From Neolewinella litorea (lineage in GTDB: Bacteria; Bacteroidota; Bacteroidia; Chitinophagales; Saprospiraceae): a stretch of DNA of 64,000 bases. Numbering within the stretch: the stretch's first letter is position 1; every line of letters begins with the position of its first letter. Of the stretch, positions 17,490 through 26,264 are shown piece by piece. Below the pieces are notes generated by a model. That model was not told the origin of the DNA and searched no databases. It worked only from the letters and a program-made list of their open reading frames with translations. A program made the position numbers and the translations under genes. The DNA lies in contig NZ_SRSF01000008.1 in assembly GCF_004803465.1 (NCBI RefSeq), positions 1 through 64,000 of the forward strand, written 5' to 3'.

Positions 17490-17497
17490 TACCTTGC
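17490..17497 (+). promoter_or_regulatory. -7 box TACCTTGC before the E1 gene
   Basis: It lies five bases before the ATG at 17502 and is a one-mismatch version of TAnnTTTG. The same box in the same place occurs before several genes in this window (19562, 21678). Confidence 0.45.
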
Positions 17498-17501
17498 GGG
17501 C

Positions 17502-19493
17502 ATGACCGCCACTACTGCCCCCCTGGTCTATTCCGGCTACGATATTTCGGAAGAGACTTTGCTCCGCCTGTACGAGGAACTGCTGCGCCCCCGCCTCATC
17601 GAAGAGAAGATGCTGAAGCAACTGCGCGGGGGGGTGATCTCCAAGTGGTTCTCGGGCATCGGCCAGGAGGCCATCAGCGTGGGCTGTACGCTCGCCCTCG
17701 AGCCGGAAGAGTACCTCTTCACCATGCACCGCAACCTGGGGGTATTCACCGGTCGGAAGGTGCCCCTGGAACGCCTCTTCGCCCAGTGGCAGGGCAAGGC
17801 CGCCGGCTTTACGCAGGGGCGCGACCGCAGCTTCCACTTCGGAAGTACCGAGCACCACATCGTCGGGATGATCAGTCACCTCGGTCCCCAGCTCGCCCTG
17901 GCCGCCGGGGTAGCGCTCTGGCACAAGCTGCGCGGAGAATCCCTCATCAGCCTGGCCTTCACCGGCGACGGCGGCACGAGCGAGGGCGATTTCCACGAAG
18001 CCCTCAACCTGGCCGCGGTCTGGAAACTCCCCGTCCTCTTCGTCATCGAGAACAACGGCTACGGCCTATCCACCCCGGTCAGCGAGCAGTACGCCTGCGA
18101 GAGCCTGGCCGACCGCGGCGTGGGCTACGGCATGCGCGCCCTGTCCATCGACGGCAACAATATCCTGGAAGTGTACTCCACCGTCCGCCAACTGGCCGCG
18201 GAGATGCGCGAAAACCCCGAACCCGTACTGCTCGAATGCCGCACCTTCCGCGTCCGCGGCCACGAGGAAGCCAGCGGGGTTAAGTACGTGCCGAACGAAC
18301 TGATCGAGGCCTGGAAGGAGCGCGACCCCGTCACGAACTACGCCGAATTCCTGCTCCGGGAAGGCATCCTCCAGAACGACTACCGCGAATCCCTCGAAGT
18401 CAGCATTCAACAGGACATCGAGCGGGCCCTGGCGGCCGCCGCCGAACTCCCCGCCGTGGGAGCCGACACCGACCGCGAGCTCAGGGATCTCTTCGCACCC
18501 GCGACCCCGCCCCCTTCCCAACCGGGCCCGACACGCGACCTGCGCTTCGTCGACGCCATCAGCGACGGGCTGCGGGAGGCCATGCGGGCGTATCCGGAAC
18601 TGGTGCTAATGGGTCAGGACATCGCCGATTACGGTGGGGTGTTCAAGATCACGGAAGGCTTCGTGGAGGAATTCGGGCGCGAACGGGTGCGCAACACCCC
18701 CCTGTGCGAAAGCGGGGTGATCGGCGCGGCCCTCGGCTACGCCCTGGCGGGCGGCAAGGCCATGGTGGAGATGCAGTTCGGCGATTTTGTCAGTTGCGGC
18801 TTCAACCAGATCGTCAATAACCTGGCCAAGCTTCACTACCGCTGGGGACAACCGGCCGACGTGGTCGTGCGCCTGCCGGTGGGCGGGGGCGTGGGTGCCG
18901 GGCCGTTCCACAGCCAGACGATGGAGAGCTGGTTCACTTCCGTGGCCGGACTGAAGATCGTCTACCCCAGCACGCCGGAAGACGCCAAGTCGCTGCTGAT
19001 CGCGGCCCTGGCCGACCCCAATCCGGTGCTGTACTTCGAGCACAAGGCCCTGTACCGCTCCCTGACCGGACCGGTAGCGGAAGGATTCACGTTCGCGGAG
19101 ATCGGCAAGGCGCGTACGGTGCGGGAGGGGTCCGACCTGAGCATCATCACCTACGGGGCCGGCGTTCACTGGGCCACGGAGGTCGTGAAAGAGCTGGGCG
19201 CGGATGCCGAGATCATCGACTTGCGCAGCCTGGCACCCCTGGACCACGCGGCCATCCGCGACTCGGTGGCCAAGACGAGCCGCGCGCTGGTGCTCCACGA
19301 GGCCTCGCTGACGGGCGGCTTCGGGGGTGAGCTGGCCGCCTGGATCGGCGAGCACTGCTTTGAGCTGCTCGACGCGCCCGTGCGCCGACTCGGCAGCCTC
19401 GACACGCCGGTGCCCTTCGCCGCGGCCCTGGAAGCCAATTACTTACCCAAGGACCGGCTGGCGGAAGCGATCCGTTCGCTGCTCGCCTACTGA
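17502..19493 (+). CDS. Branched-chain 2-oxoacid dehydrogenase E1, fused alpha and beta subunits
   Basis: A 663-residue cytosolic enzyme that uses thiamine diphosphate to decarboxylate a branched-chain 2-oxoacid and pass the acyl group to E2 lipoate. The alpha part (about 1-330) has GDGGTSEGDFHEALNLAAVW and ENNGYG, the TPP motif. The beta part (about 345-663) opens with RFVDAISDGLREAMRAYPEL and holds GQDIADYGG, EMQFGDFVSCGFNQI and LPVGGGVGAGPFHSQ. Single-chain E1 enzymes of this layout are common in Bacteroidota. The ATG at 17502 is preferred to one at 17409, since the added residues do not align. No E2 or E3 gene is adjacent. Confidence 0.9.
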   Translation: MTATTAPLVYSGYDISEETLLRLYEELLRPRLIEEKMLKQLRGGVISKWFSGIGQEAISVGCTLALEPEEYLFTMHRNLGVFTGRKVPLERLFAQWQGKAAGFTQGRDRSFHFGSTEHHIVGMISHLGPQLALAAGVALWHKLRGESLISLAFTGDGGTSEGDFHEALNLAAVWKLPVLFVIENNGYGLSTPVSEQYACESLADRGVGYGMRALSIDGNNILEVYSTVRQLAAEMRENPEPVLLECRTFRVRGHEEASGVKYVPNELIEAWKERDPVTNYAEFLLREGILQNDYRESLEVSIQQDIERALAAAAELPAVGADTDRELRDLFAPATPPPSQPGPTRDLRFVDAISDGLREAMRAYPELVLMGQDIADYGGVFKITEGFVEEFGRERVRNTPLCESGVIGAALGYALAGGKAMVEMQFGDFVSCGFNQIVNNLAKLHYRWGQPADVVVRLPVGGGVGAGPFHSQTMESWFTSVAGLKIVYPSTPEDAKSLLIAALADPNPVLYFEHKALYRSLTGPVAEGFTFAEIGKARTVREGSDLSIITYGAGVHWATEVVKELGADAEIIDLRSLAPLDHAAIRDSVAKTSRALVLHEASLTGGFGGELAAWIGEHCFELLDAPVRRLGSLDTPVPFAAALEANYLPKDRLAEAIRSLLAY

Positions 19494-19591
19494 GCTACTA
19501 TCGGCGACCGGGTTCCGGAGGCTAATTTTTGCTGCCGGTTCCCCGTCTGCGCTTCAGCTACTACCTTCGCCGCCACAAAATCACGCCGCTT

Positions 19592-20002
19592 ATGAAGTTC
19601 GCCGAAATCATTGCCGTATCCGGTCTTCCCGGACTCTACACCGTCGTCACCGAACGCAAGGGTGGCATCATCGTGGAGCAGCTCGAAACCAAGAAGCGGC
19701 ACTTCGCCCCCGCCCGCAAACACCAGTTTGCCCCCCTGGAGAGCATGGCGGTGTACACCGAAGACGGCGACGCCGAGCCCCTGCGCAAGGTTTTCGACCG
19801 GATGCAGGAACAGCAGGAGGATAATCCCGCCCCCGCCCCCAGCGAATCCAACGAGCGGCTTTTCGATTACCTGGAGGACGTGCTGCCCACCTACGACAAG
19901 GAGCGGGTACACGCCAGCGACGTGAAGCGCCTGCTCAAGTGGTACCACTTCATGCTGGCCAACGAGCTTTTTGCCAGCCTCGACACCGACGAGGAGGAAT
20001 AA
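19592..20002 (+). CDS. DUF5606 family protein
   Basis: A 136-residue acidic cytosolic protein. The start MKFAEIIAVSGLPGLYTVVT and the late VLPTYDKERVHASDVKRLLKWY are typical of DUF5606, a family conserved in Bacteroidota with no known function. The N-terminal half looks like a small beta-barrel (SH3-like) and the C-terminal half is helical. TACCTTCG at 19562-19569 could be its -7 box. It converges with the glucosaminidase-like gene with no gap. Confidence 0.85.
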   Translation: MKFAEIIAVSGLPGLYTVVTERKGGIIVEQLETKKRHFAPARKHQFAPLESMAVYTEDGDAEPLRKVFDRMQEQQEDNPAPAPSESNERLFDYLEDVLPTYDKERVHASDVKRLLKWYHFMLANELFASLDTDEEE

Positions 20003-20740
20003 TTAATCGAAGCGGAACAACTGGTAGCGGTCGATCGTCTGCTGCAGTTGCCGCGCCAGGTCGTCGTTCGCGTTGAAGCCCAGCTCCTGCATCCCGGCGG
20101 CCCACCGGCGGTAGTCCCGCGGACCGAATTCCCGCAGGCGGGAGAACCGTCCTTCGCTGAGCAACAGACTGAAGTCGCGGAAGCTCGTCCAGGCCGTTTC
20201 GTATCGCCGCACGCACTCCCCCGCCACGCGGGCAGTCGGTCCCTGCCAATCCCCGGCACAGGCCAGTCCGAAGTAATTGTTGAAATCCCGGGCCGCCGCC
20301 GCCCGCCCGCCCTTGCTGTAGAGCAGACCGGTAGCCAGCGTAATGCTGGCCGGGATTCCGAACTTTTCCTGTTCGGCCTCGGCCACGTGGCGGAATCGGG
20401 TGACGAAATCCGCTACTTCCTGCTCGGGTTGCCGGGTCAGCTCTTCGTACAGATCAGCCGCTCCCCCGCCGAAGAAATTGAAGCGGGCAAAGAAGCCTTC
20501 CGACCGGGCCGCGGGGGCCGGGTGGTCCTCCGTAAGGTAAGTCGGGGGCTCCCCCTCTTCCGTCGGCTCCGCGGGCCAGGCCGGTGTTGCCGCTGGCACG
20601 GCCTCGTAGTCGGGATGACCGAGGCGGACATTAAAATTCACCTGCTTTTGGGAGAGCAATACCAGGGCGCAGGCGACCAAGCCAAGGCGTAGCCAGTGCC
20701 TGCCGGCGAAGGCCAGCAGGCGGGTTAGTGAGACTTTCAT
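20003..20740 (-). CDS. Membrane-anchored glucosaminidase-fold protein lacking the usual catalytic Glu
   Basis: 245 residues with one N-terminal membrane anchor (about 17-31), a Pro/Glu-rich linker, then a glucosaminidase (GH73-type) domain at about 95-215 (ASITLATGLLYSKGG, NNYFGLAC, RRYETAWTSFRDFSLLL). Active relatives have LE-S-G at the catalytic Glu; here it reads LLYSKGG, with Tyr141 in that place. It may bind peptidoglycan without cutting it, or use another residue. The ATG at 20740 (MKVSLTR) is preferred to a TTG nine bases upstream. A good promoter lies at 20771-20802. Confidence 0.8.
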   Translation of the reverse strand: MKVSLTRLLAFAGRHWLRLGLVACALVLLSQKQVNFNVRLGHPDYEAVPAATPAWPAEPTEEGEPPTYLTEDHPAPAARSEGFFARFNFFGGGAADLYEELTRQPEQEVADFVTRFRHVAEAEQEKFGIPASITLATGLLYSKGGRAAAARDFNNYFGLACAGDWQGPTARVAGECVRRYETAWTSFRDFSLLLSEGRFSRLREFGPRDYRRWAAGMQELGFNANDDLARQLQQTIDRYQLFRFD

Positions 20741-20770
20741 TCTTTGCAACCTTTATCGAAACGTGTGTTA

Positions 20771-20802
20771 CAAAGTTAGTCGGCCCATCACTTTAAAACA
20801 AA
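20771..20802 (-). promoter_or_regulatory. Consensus Bacteroidota promoter TTTG-N20-TAACTTTG
   Basis: On the minus strand TTTG (20802-20799) and TAACTTTG (20778-20771) are 20 bases apart, a full match to the sigma-A type consensus of Bacteroidota. It stands 30 bases before the ATG of the glucosaminidase-like gene. Confidence 0.78.
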
Positions 20803-20810
20803 TTGTTTGT

Positions 20811-21617
20811 TTATTTTTTTTGTTTGAATTCCCACCGTTCTATTTCCAGGCTACCCGGCCTGACGGTCAGTAACCCGTCTGGCCCCGGCAGGATCCGGTT
20901 GGCGGAAAGCAGTTGCGTCGGTACGGGCTCCAAAGGCCGAACTTCTCGCTGTTTGGGCGTCCACAACCAGGCGTCACCGCCGGCCGAAAGGCCCAGTAGG
21001 CGGGGGGCGCTCCAGGACAGCTCGTCGGCGGGGGGTATGGCCACCCAGTAGCGGAACTTGCCGTAGTTGGTGAAAACAGCCAGGCGGCCCTCCTCGGGAA
21101 AATGCAACATCACGGCATTACGGTCGACGAAAATGGCCCCGGCCGGGGTAGCAATGCCGAGTTGCAGTCGGAGGTTGTTGGTTTGTTGGTCAATGCGCCC
21201 GTTCTCGTCGAGGCGCAGCAGGCGGTAGCCCCAATTATCGAATACCCAGATGCCGTTGTCGTAACTCCGCGCAATGGCCCCTGGCTGCTGAATATCCTGG
21301 ATGGCGAACAGGTCGATGCGGTCGAGCTCGCTGAGCGTGCGGTCGAGGACGACCACGGTCCCGTATTCCCGGTAGTAAACCAGGATCTGAAAGGGGTTGG
21401 TCACGTCAACGTAGTCGGGCGAGCCCAGGCTGCTGTCGTAGAAGCTGTAGGTATTCGCCCCCAATTGGTTTCCGGTGACAAGACGGTCGTCCTGCAGGAG
21501 GAAATAGGGTTTACCCACCGGATCCAGGAAGAAATCGGTTACCCCGCCAGGAGCCTGTGCCCCCACCGGGTGGGCCAACCAGAGCAGGCCCAGCCAAAGT
21601 ATCCAGCGTGCAATCAT
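20811..21617 (-). CDS. Exported protein of unknown function, probable beta-propeller
   Basis: A 268-residue protein with a signal peptide (MIARWILWLGLLWLAHPVGAQ). The body has repeating strand-rich blocks (PYFLLQDDRLVTGN, VVVLDRTLSELDRIDLF, IWVFDNWGYRLLRLDENGRI, LAVFTNYGKFRYW, LLTVRPGSLEIERW), like a small propeller. It is not recognised by name, but the style is common in Bacteroidota. It probably resides in the periplasm. It lies just upstream of the glucosaminidase-like gene on the same strand and could be co-transcribed, although that gene also has its own promoter. Confidence 0.65.
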   Translation of the reverse strand: MIARWILWLGLLWLAHPVGAQAPGGVTDFFLDPVGKPYFLLQDDRLVTGNQLGANTYSFYDSSLGSPDYVDVTNPFQILVYYREYGTVVVLDRTLSELDRIDLFAIQDIQQPGAIARSYDNGIWVFDNWGYRLLRLDENGRIDQQTNNLRLQLGIATPAGAIFVDRNAVMLHFPEEGRLAVFTNYGKFRYWVAIPPADELSWSAPRLLGLSAGGDAWLWTPKQREVRPLEPVPTQLLSANRILPGPDGLLTVRPGSLEIERWEFKQKK

Positions 21618-21705
21618 ACTACCCTAACGCTTTGGCGGGCATTTTCGTCCGGGCAGGGTAGTCCTTCGGCGGGTGTTTACCTTGCGCCGCAGATTGCCCC
21701 CCTTT

Positions 21706-22359
21706 ATGTCGTACCTCTTTCGCCTTACGGTTCTTCTGCTCCTTCCCCACTGGGTCTTAGCCCAGGCGGATACTGTAGTGGACTACCGGCGGCTGCAACT
21801 CGGCGTGGTGGCCGGGCAGGCGTACCAGGAAGTGGACTTCACGCCCAACGCCGACGTGAACACCATCGTGGGCAGGAATTTCGGAGTGGCCCTCCGGTAC
21901 TTTGACCGCCAGCTGGTGGGGTTTCAGGCGGAGCTTTCCTACGACCAGGCGGGTTGGCGGGAGGACCTCGGGGCGGCCGGACCGTACGAGCGACAGATCG
22001 ACTACGCCGAATTGTTGATCCTGACGCAGTTCAGCGTCGGTCGCGGTATCGTCCAACCCCTGCTGCAGCTCGGCCCTTATCTGTCCGTGCCCCTGGCCGA
22101 GCGGGAGTCCCTCCCCCCGACTTACGACCCCACCACCCAACCCGTCAATGCGTATTACGGACGGGGGCTTCCTTTCCGGATAAATTATGGTCTGCAGGCG
22201 GGACTAGGCTTTAACCTGGAGTTCGGGCCGGTCACCCTGCAAATCGACGGCCGCTACCGCCAGGGCTTCAGCAACCTCATCAAACCCGGTGAAAGTCAGG
22301 CCTCTACCAGCATCCGGCGGGGATTCGGGGGGCACGCCGGCTTTTTTTACGCGTGGTAG
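21706..22359 (+). CDS. PorT-like outer-membrane beta-barrel protein
   Basis: A 217-residue protein with a signal peptide (cleavage near WVLAQ) and an outer-membrane barrel pattern: alternating strands such as LQLGVVAGQAYQEVDF, FGVALRYF, VGFQAELSYDQAGW, YAELLILTQFS, LLQLGPYLSVPL and VTLQIDGRYRQGF, ending in FFYAW with an aromatic last residue. It resembles the PorT/outer-membrane-barrel family (eight strands). A role in gliding or type IX secretion is possible but not shown. The start at 21706 gives the signal peptide. TACCTTGC at 21678-21685 is a likely -7 box. Confidence 0.8.
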   Translation: MSYLFRLTVLLLLPHWVLAQADTVVDYRRLQLGVVAGQAYQEVDFTPNADVNTIVGRNFGVALRYFDRQLVGFQAELSYDQAGWREDLGAAGPYERQIDYAELLILTQFSVGRGIVQPLLQLGPYLSVPLAERESLPPTYDPTTQPVNAYYGRGLPFRINYGLQAGLGFNLEFGPVTLQIDGRYRQGFSNLIKPGESQASTSIRRGFGGHAGFFYAW

Positions 22360-22415
22360 CCTGTGAACCGCCGGGGCAGGTGGGCACTTATACCAGCACA
22401 CCATACCATTCGACC

Positions 22416-22751
22416 GTGCCAATCCTGCAAGACAACAACTACGAAAGCCTCTCCTTCGCCATTGAAGACCTCAAAGCCAAGGGCTATACTTCCGACTTTA
22501 ACCAGAAGGAGAATGCCCTGGAATGCAAAGAGAACCAAAAGAATTACCGCCCCGAAGACTTCACCATAACCCACGCTTATCGCTTTGAGGGCATGAGTAA
22601 CCCCGACGACAACTCCGTGCTCTACGGAATCGAGACCGCCGACGGCACCAAAGGACTTCTGGTAGATGCTTATGGAGTATACGCCGACAGCCTCTCGGAA
22701 GACATGATCAAGAAGTTCCGGGTGGAGTATGAGGATCCGGATGAGGTGTAG
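22416..22751 (+). CDS. Small Bacteroidota protein, database-labelled phosphoribosylpyrophosphate synthetase-like
   Basis: 111 residues from a GTG start at 22416 (MPILQDNNYESLSFAIEDL). Core motifs are LKAKGYTSDFN, FTITHAYRFEGMSNPDDNS, VLYGIETADGTKG and VDAYGVYAD. These define a small family common in Bacteroidota, sometimes named after PRPP synthetase although it lacks that enzyme's motifs and is far too short. Function is unknown. A longer GTG start at 22353 would overlap the previous gene and adds unrelated residues. Confidence 0.75.
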   Translation: MPILQDNNYESLSFAIEDLKAKGYTSDFNQKENALECKENQKNYRPEDFTITHAYRFEGMSNPDDNSVLYGIETADGTKGLLVDAYGVYADSLSEDMIKKFRVEYEDPDEV

Positions 22752-23059
22752 GGTTTCTAGTTCTTTAGTTCTTTAGTTCTTTAGTTCTTTAGAGGGTTAG
22801 TTCTTTAGTTCGTAAGAGCTTTAGTTCGTTAGTTCTTTAGCCTCTAGGCTTTAGTTCTTTAGTTCGTTATAGAACTTTAATCCTTAATCTATTAGAGGCT
22901 TTGGGTCGGTTATCGCCTGGTGTGAGTGATACCCGGCTTCCTACTCCCCCCTTCCCTCGGAGCCAGCAGTGCGTAATCTACCCGGTTGGCCTGTCTCCTA
23001 GTGACCGAAAAAACTTACGAACGAGCAGCCTTAAGAACTAAAAGACTAAAGAACTAACC
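22752..23059. repeat. Gene-free stretch with 8-bp tandem repeats TAGTTCTT
   Basis: Four perfect copies of TAGTTCTT stand at 22758-22789, and more scattered ones run to about 22870. The inverse AAGAACTA occurs at 23033-23040 and 23049-23056, right before the photolyase ATG. Nothing between them looks coding. The inverted ends could pair in a transcript that crosses the whole gap. Confidence 0.8.
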
Positions 23060-24403
23060 ATGACCCTCTTCTGGCACCGCCGCGACCTTCGCTTTTCCGA
23101 CAACGCGGGTTTGTACCATGCCCTGAAGAGCGGTGACCCCGTCCTGTCCGTATTTATTTTCGACCGCCATATACTGGATAAGTTGCCGACTCGCGATGAT
23201 GCCCGGGTGACTTTCATCCAGCGCAGCGTGGCGGAGTTGGCGGAGACCTACCTCAGTTTCGGCAGCACGCTGCTCACCTTCTACGGGGAGCCGGAGGCCA
23301 TCTGGAGGCAGCTTCGCGACACTTACCATCCCCGGGCCGTTTACACCAACCGCGACTACGAACCCTACGCCCGCCGGCGCGACGCGGCCGTCGAAGGCCT
23401 GCTGGCGGAGAAAAATATTGCCTTCCATACCTTCAAGGATCACGTCATCTTTGAAAGCGAGGAGGTACAAAAGCAGGCGGGAGGCCCCTACACCGTCTTC
23501 ACGCCGTACATGCGCAGCTGGCGGCGCTTGCTCGACAGCCGTCAGGTCCCTTCCGGAGAAGGAAGCGTGAGTGCCTTCCTGGCCCCCTACCCTACCGAGG
23601 ACCACACCGACGGCCTGCACCCGGTAGCCCAACCCAAGCCGGTAATCACCCTGGACGCCATGGGGTTTTCGCCTTCCGACCTTCCCATCCCGTCTCCGGC
23701 CGAGTCCCGGGAACTGCTAAAAGGATACGACAAGATCCGCGATTACCCCGGCACCGAGGGGACCACGCGTTGGGGACCTCACCTGCGGCACGGGACGGTC
23801 AGTGTGCGTCAGATGGCCCGCACTGCCTTCGCCAACAACCAGACCCTGCTGAACGAACTCATCTGGCGCGATTTTTACTCGAATATCCTGCAGGCTTTCC
23901 CGCGCGTAGCCCATGAGAGTTACCGACCGGAGTACGATACCATACCCTGGCGCAACGACGAGGCTGAGTTTGAACGGTGGTGCGCCGGGCGTACCGGCGT
24001 ACCCATAGTGGATGCCGGGATGCGCCAGCTGAACGCTACCGGTTTCATGCACAACCGTGTGCGGATGATCGTGGCGAGCTACCTCACCAAGCACCTGCTG
24101 ATCGACTGGCGGTGGGGGGAAGCCTACTTCGCGGACAAGCTATTGGACTACGAGCTGGCCAGCAACAATGGGGGCTGGCAGTGGGCGGCGGGCAGCGGGG
24201 TGGACGCCCAGCCCTATTTCCGCATCTTCAATTACGAAAGCCAGCAGCGCAAATTCGACCGCGACTACCAGTACGTGAAGCGTTGGGTACCGGAGTACGG
24301 CACGGATAATTACCCTTCCGAACCACTGGTCAAGCACAAGTTCGGCCGCGATCGCGCGTTACGAGTGTATAAGGAAGCCCTGCTCCAGGCCCGAAATGGG
24401 TAA
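23060..24403 (+). CDS. phrB: Deoxyribodipyrimidine photolyase (class I, cryptochrome/photolyase family)
   Basis: A 447-residue cytosolic flavoprotein that repairs UV-made pyrimidine dimers using light. The N-terminal alpha/beta domain opens LFWHRRDLRFSDNAGL. The FAD domain shows WGPHLRHGTVSVRQ, LIWRDFY, GVPIVDAGMRQLNATGFMHNR and the highly conserved ASNNGGWQWAAGSG. Length is normal for class I enzymes. A cryptochrome role cannot be excluded. It stands alone and follows the low-complexity gap. Confidence 0.93.
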   Translation: MTLFWHRRDLRFSDNAGLYHALKSGDPVLSVFIFDRHILDKLPTRDDARVTFIQRSVAELAETYLSFGSTLLTFYGEPEAIWRQLRDTYHPRAVYTNRDYEPYARRRDAAVEGLLAEKNIAFHTFKDHVIFESEEVQKQAGGPYTVFTPYMRSWRRLLDSRQVPSGEGSVSAFLAPYPTEDHTDGLHPVAQPKPVITLDAMGFSPSDLPIPSPAESRELLKGYDKIRDYPGTEGTTRWGPHLRHGTVSVRQMARTAFANNQTLLNELIWRDFYSNILQAFPRVAHESYRPEYDTIPWRNDEAEFERWCAGRTGVPIVDAGMRQLNATGFMHNRVRMIVASYLTKHLLIDWRWGEAYFADKLLDYELASNNGGWQWAAGSGVDAQPYFRIFNYESQQRKFDRDYQYVKRWVPEYGTDNYPSEPLVKHKFGRDRALRVYKEALLQARNG

Positions 24404-24436
24404 TATTTTCGCAAAATGGGGTGAGCATGGGGTTGG

Positions 24437-24464
24437 TTGTCCTTCTGACACAGTTATATTTTTG
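24437..24464 (+). promoter_or_regulatory. Promoter TTG-N17-TATTTTTG
   Basis: TTG at 24437-24439 and TATTTTTG at 24457-24464 fit the Bacteroidota consensus, with a slightly short spacer. The ATG of the barrel-like gene follows 19 bases later. Confidence 0.6.
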
Positions 24465-24483
24465 CGTTTTAACTACCCGTTCG

Positions 24484-25719
24484 ATGAAAGTTGTTTTGAT
24501 CTACACCACTCTGGTGCTTGCCCTGCTATTGCCTTCAGCAAGTTACGGTCAGAAACGACTGAACCTGTTCACGGAATGCGACTGTAACAAAACCCTGCTC
24601 AAACAGGAGCTCAACTACGTCAATCATACCATCGACCCGGTCAGCGCCCAGGTCAACCTCTTTATCGTCACCAACTACCTCAGTAACGGGGGTCGCGTGT
24701 ACGACCTGCAGTTCAAGGGACAGCAGGAACTGGCCGGCAACAGCCTCAACTTCAAGGTCTCTACCACCGCCGTCATGACCGGCCTGGAGCGCGACGAGTA
24801 CCTCAACAAACGGATCGAACTGGGCCTCGCGGGATTCCTGGCCGGAACCGACTACGCCGACCTGGTCGACCTCACCGCCGAAGTGCCCGAGGTGAACGAG
24901 CAAACCGCCGACGACGATGATGAGGTAGTGGACAACTGGAACAACTGGATCTTCGAGACCCGAGCCAGTTTCAGCGCCGACGTGGAAAGCCAGCGAAGCC
25001 GCAACGACCTGCGCCTCGGCTTCGAGGCCGACCGCACGACCCCCGATTGGCGCCTCCGCTTCAGCCCCAACTTTTACTACCGCATCGAGAAGATCAACAA
25101 GGACGGCGGCCAGCTCACCTCCATCCGCCGCGACCAGTGGTACGAGGCCAAGGCCATCAAGAGCATCGGCAATCACTGGTCCGTGGGCCTGTTCAACAGC
25201 ATGAATTCCTCCACCTACCAGAACATCGATCTCGGCATCCGGCTCTCCCCCGCCATCGAGTACAATATCTTCGACTACAACCAGGTCCCCTTCAAGGAAT
25301 TCACCATCGCCTACCGCCTCGGTTGGGTGCGCAACGTTTACACCGAAGAGACCATCTTCCTGAAGGAGGAGGAAAGTCTGGCCCGCCAGAGCCTTGACGT
25401 CAACCTGCGGCTGCGCCAGCGGTGGGGCTCGGTGTTCGCCGGCATCTCCGCCGGGAACTACATGAATGACTTCAAGAAGAACCGGCTCTCGCTCGACGCC
25501 CGGGCCGACGTGCGCCTCATCAAGGGGCTATCCTTCAACGTCGGCGGCAGCTACAACATCATCAACGACCAGATCAGCCTGGCCAAGGGAGAAGCCAGCA
25601 TCGAGGACATCCTGCTCGGACAGGCGCAGCTGGCGACCAACTACAGCGCCGACATTCGCTTCGGATTCAGCTATACCTTCGGCTCCCTCTACAACAACGT
25701 GATCAATACCCGCTTATAG
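24484..25719 (+). CDS. Exported DUF481-like outer-membrane barrel protein
   Basis: A 411-residue protein with a signal peptide (MKVVLIYTTLVLALLLPSASYG). An N-terminal region (about 22-130) with CDCNKTLLKQELNYVNH is followed by an acidic linker (TADDDDEVVD) and a strand-rich C-terminal barrel (RASFSADVESQRSRNDLRLGF, WRLRFSPNFYYRIE, WSVGLFNSMNSSTYQNIDLGI, FTIAYRLGWVRNVYTEE, IRFGFSYTFGS). It resembles DUF481-type outer-membrane proteins. The two close cysteines after the signal are unusual. Function is unknown. Confidence 0.72.
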   Translation: MKVVLIYTTLVLALLLPSASYGQKRLNLFTECDCNKTLLKQELNYVNHTIDPVSAQVNLFIVTNYLSNGGRVYDLQFKGQQELAGNSLNFKVSTTAVMTGLERDEYLNKRIELGLAGFLAGTDYADLVDLTAEVPEVNEQTADDDDEVVDNWNNWIFETRASFSADVESQRSRNDLRLGFEADRTTPDWRLRFSPNFYYRIEKINKDGGQLTSIRRDQWYEAKAIKSIGNHWSVGLFNSMNSSTYQNIDLGIRLSPAIEYNIFDYNQVPFKEFTIAYRLGWVRNVYTEETIFLKEEESLARQSLDVNLRLRQRWGSVFAGISAGNYMNDFKKNRLSLDARADVRLIKGLSFNVGGSYNIINDQISLAKGEASIEDILLGQAQLATNYSADIRFGFSYTFGSLYNNVINTRL

Positions 25720-25723
25720 CGGT

Positions 25724-26167
25724 TTAACTGAATTTCACGGCACCCGCAAACTCCCGCCTGAAGGTATCGAACTGCTTGCGGGAAGCAATGAATCGCAGCC
25801 GCCGCCCAAACGTGCCCGGAGCGCGCAGGTGTACCGAACAGAGCTTCAGGAAAAGGAACCGACTCTCGTGGATCTCCTCCACGTCCTGCACCAGGTGATA
25901 ACGAGCCGTGCGGAAGTAGTTGCTGACGAAGAGAAACTCCCCGTCGGTCTCCACCCGCTTGAGCGGCCAGAACGCGAGCCAGAACGTGCCCACCGCCATG
26001 ACCAGGACGAATACTATCCCGTAGCGGAGCGACTGCAGGGGGATGCCCCCGAAGTAATGCTCCGGCGCGAACCAGGTAACCAGGGTAATCCCTACCAGGA
26101 CAGTGGTCCAGAAAACCGGCAGGAAAAGTTTGAGGAACAGCGTGGTGTTGGAGGACAGGCGGAGCAA
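25724..26167 (-). CDS. Two-helix membrane protein of unknown function
   Basis: 147 residues from a TTG start at 26167; no ATG gives the first helix. Two membrane helices (about 12-32 and 48-68) are followed by a soluble part with strands (GEFLFVSNYFRTARYHLVQDVEEIHE, LCSVHLRAPGTFGRRLRFIAS) like a PH-type domain of bacterial membrane proteins. TACCTTTG at 26188-26195 (minus strand) is a good -7 box. It is not recognised further. Confidence 0.6.
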   Translation of the reverse strand: MLRLSSNTTLFLKLFLPVFWTTVLVGITLVTWFAPEHYFGGIPLQSLRYGIVFVLVMAVGTFWLAFWPLKRVETDGEFLFVSNYFRTARYHLVQDVEEIHESRFLFLKLCSVHLRAPGTFGRRLRFIASRKQFDTFRREFAGAVKFS

Positions 26168-26264
26168 GGGCTAGCGTTTTCGGAGCGCAAAGGTAAGGGT
26201 ACCGCCACGCAGTTGGCCGGTAAGCCGGATGCCAAAGCCGTATTGCTACCGTAGCGTGACACCG

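Noticed and set aside
22353-22415. Earlier GTG start for the small protein at 22416
   Set aside because: It would overlap the previous gene's stop and add residues that do not belong to the family.
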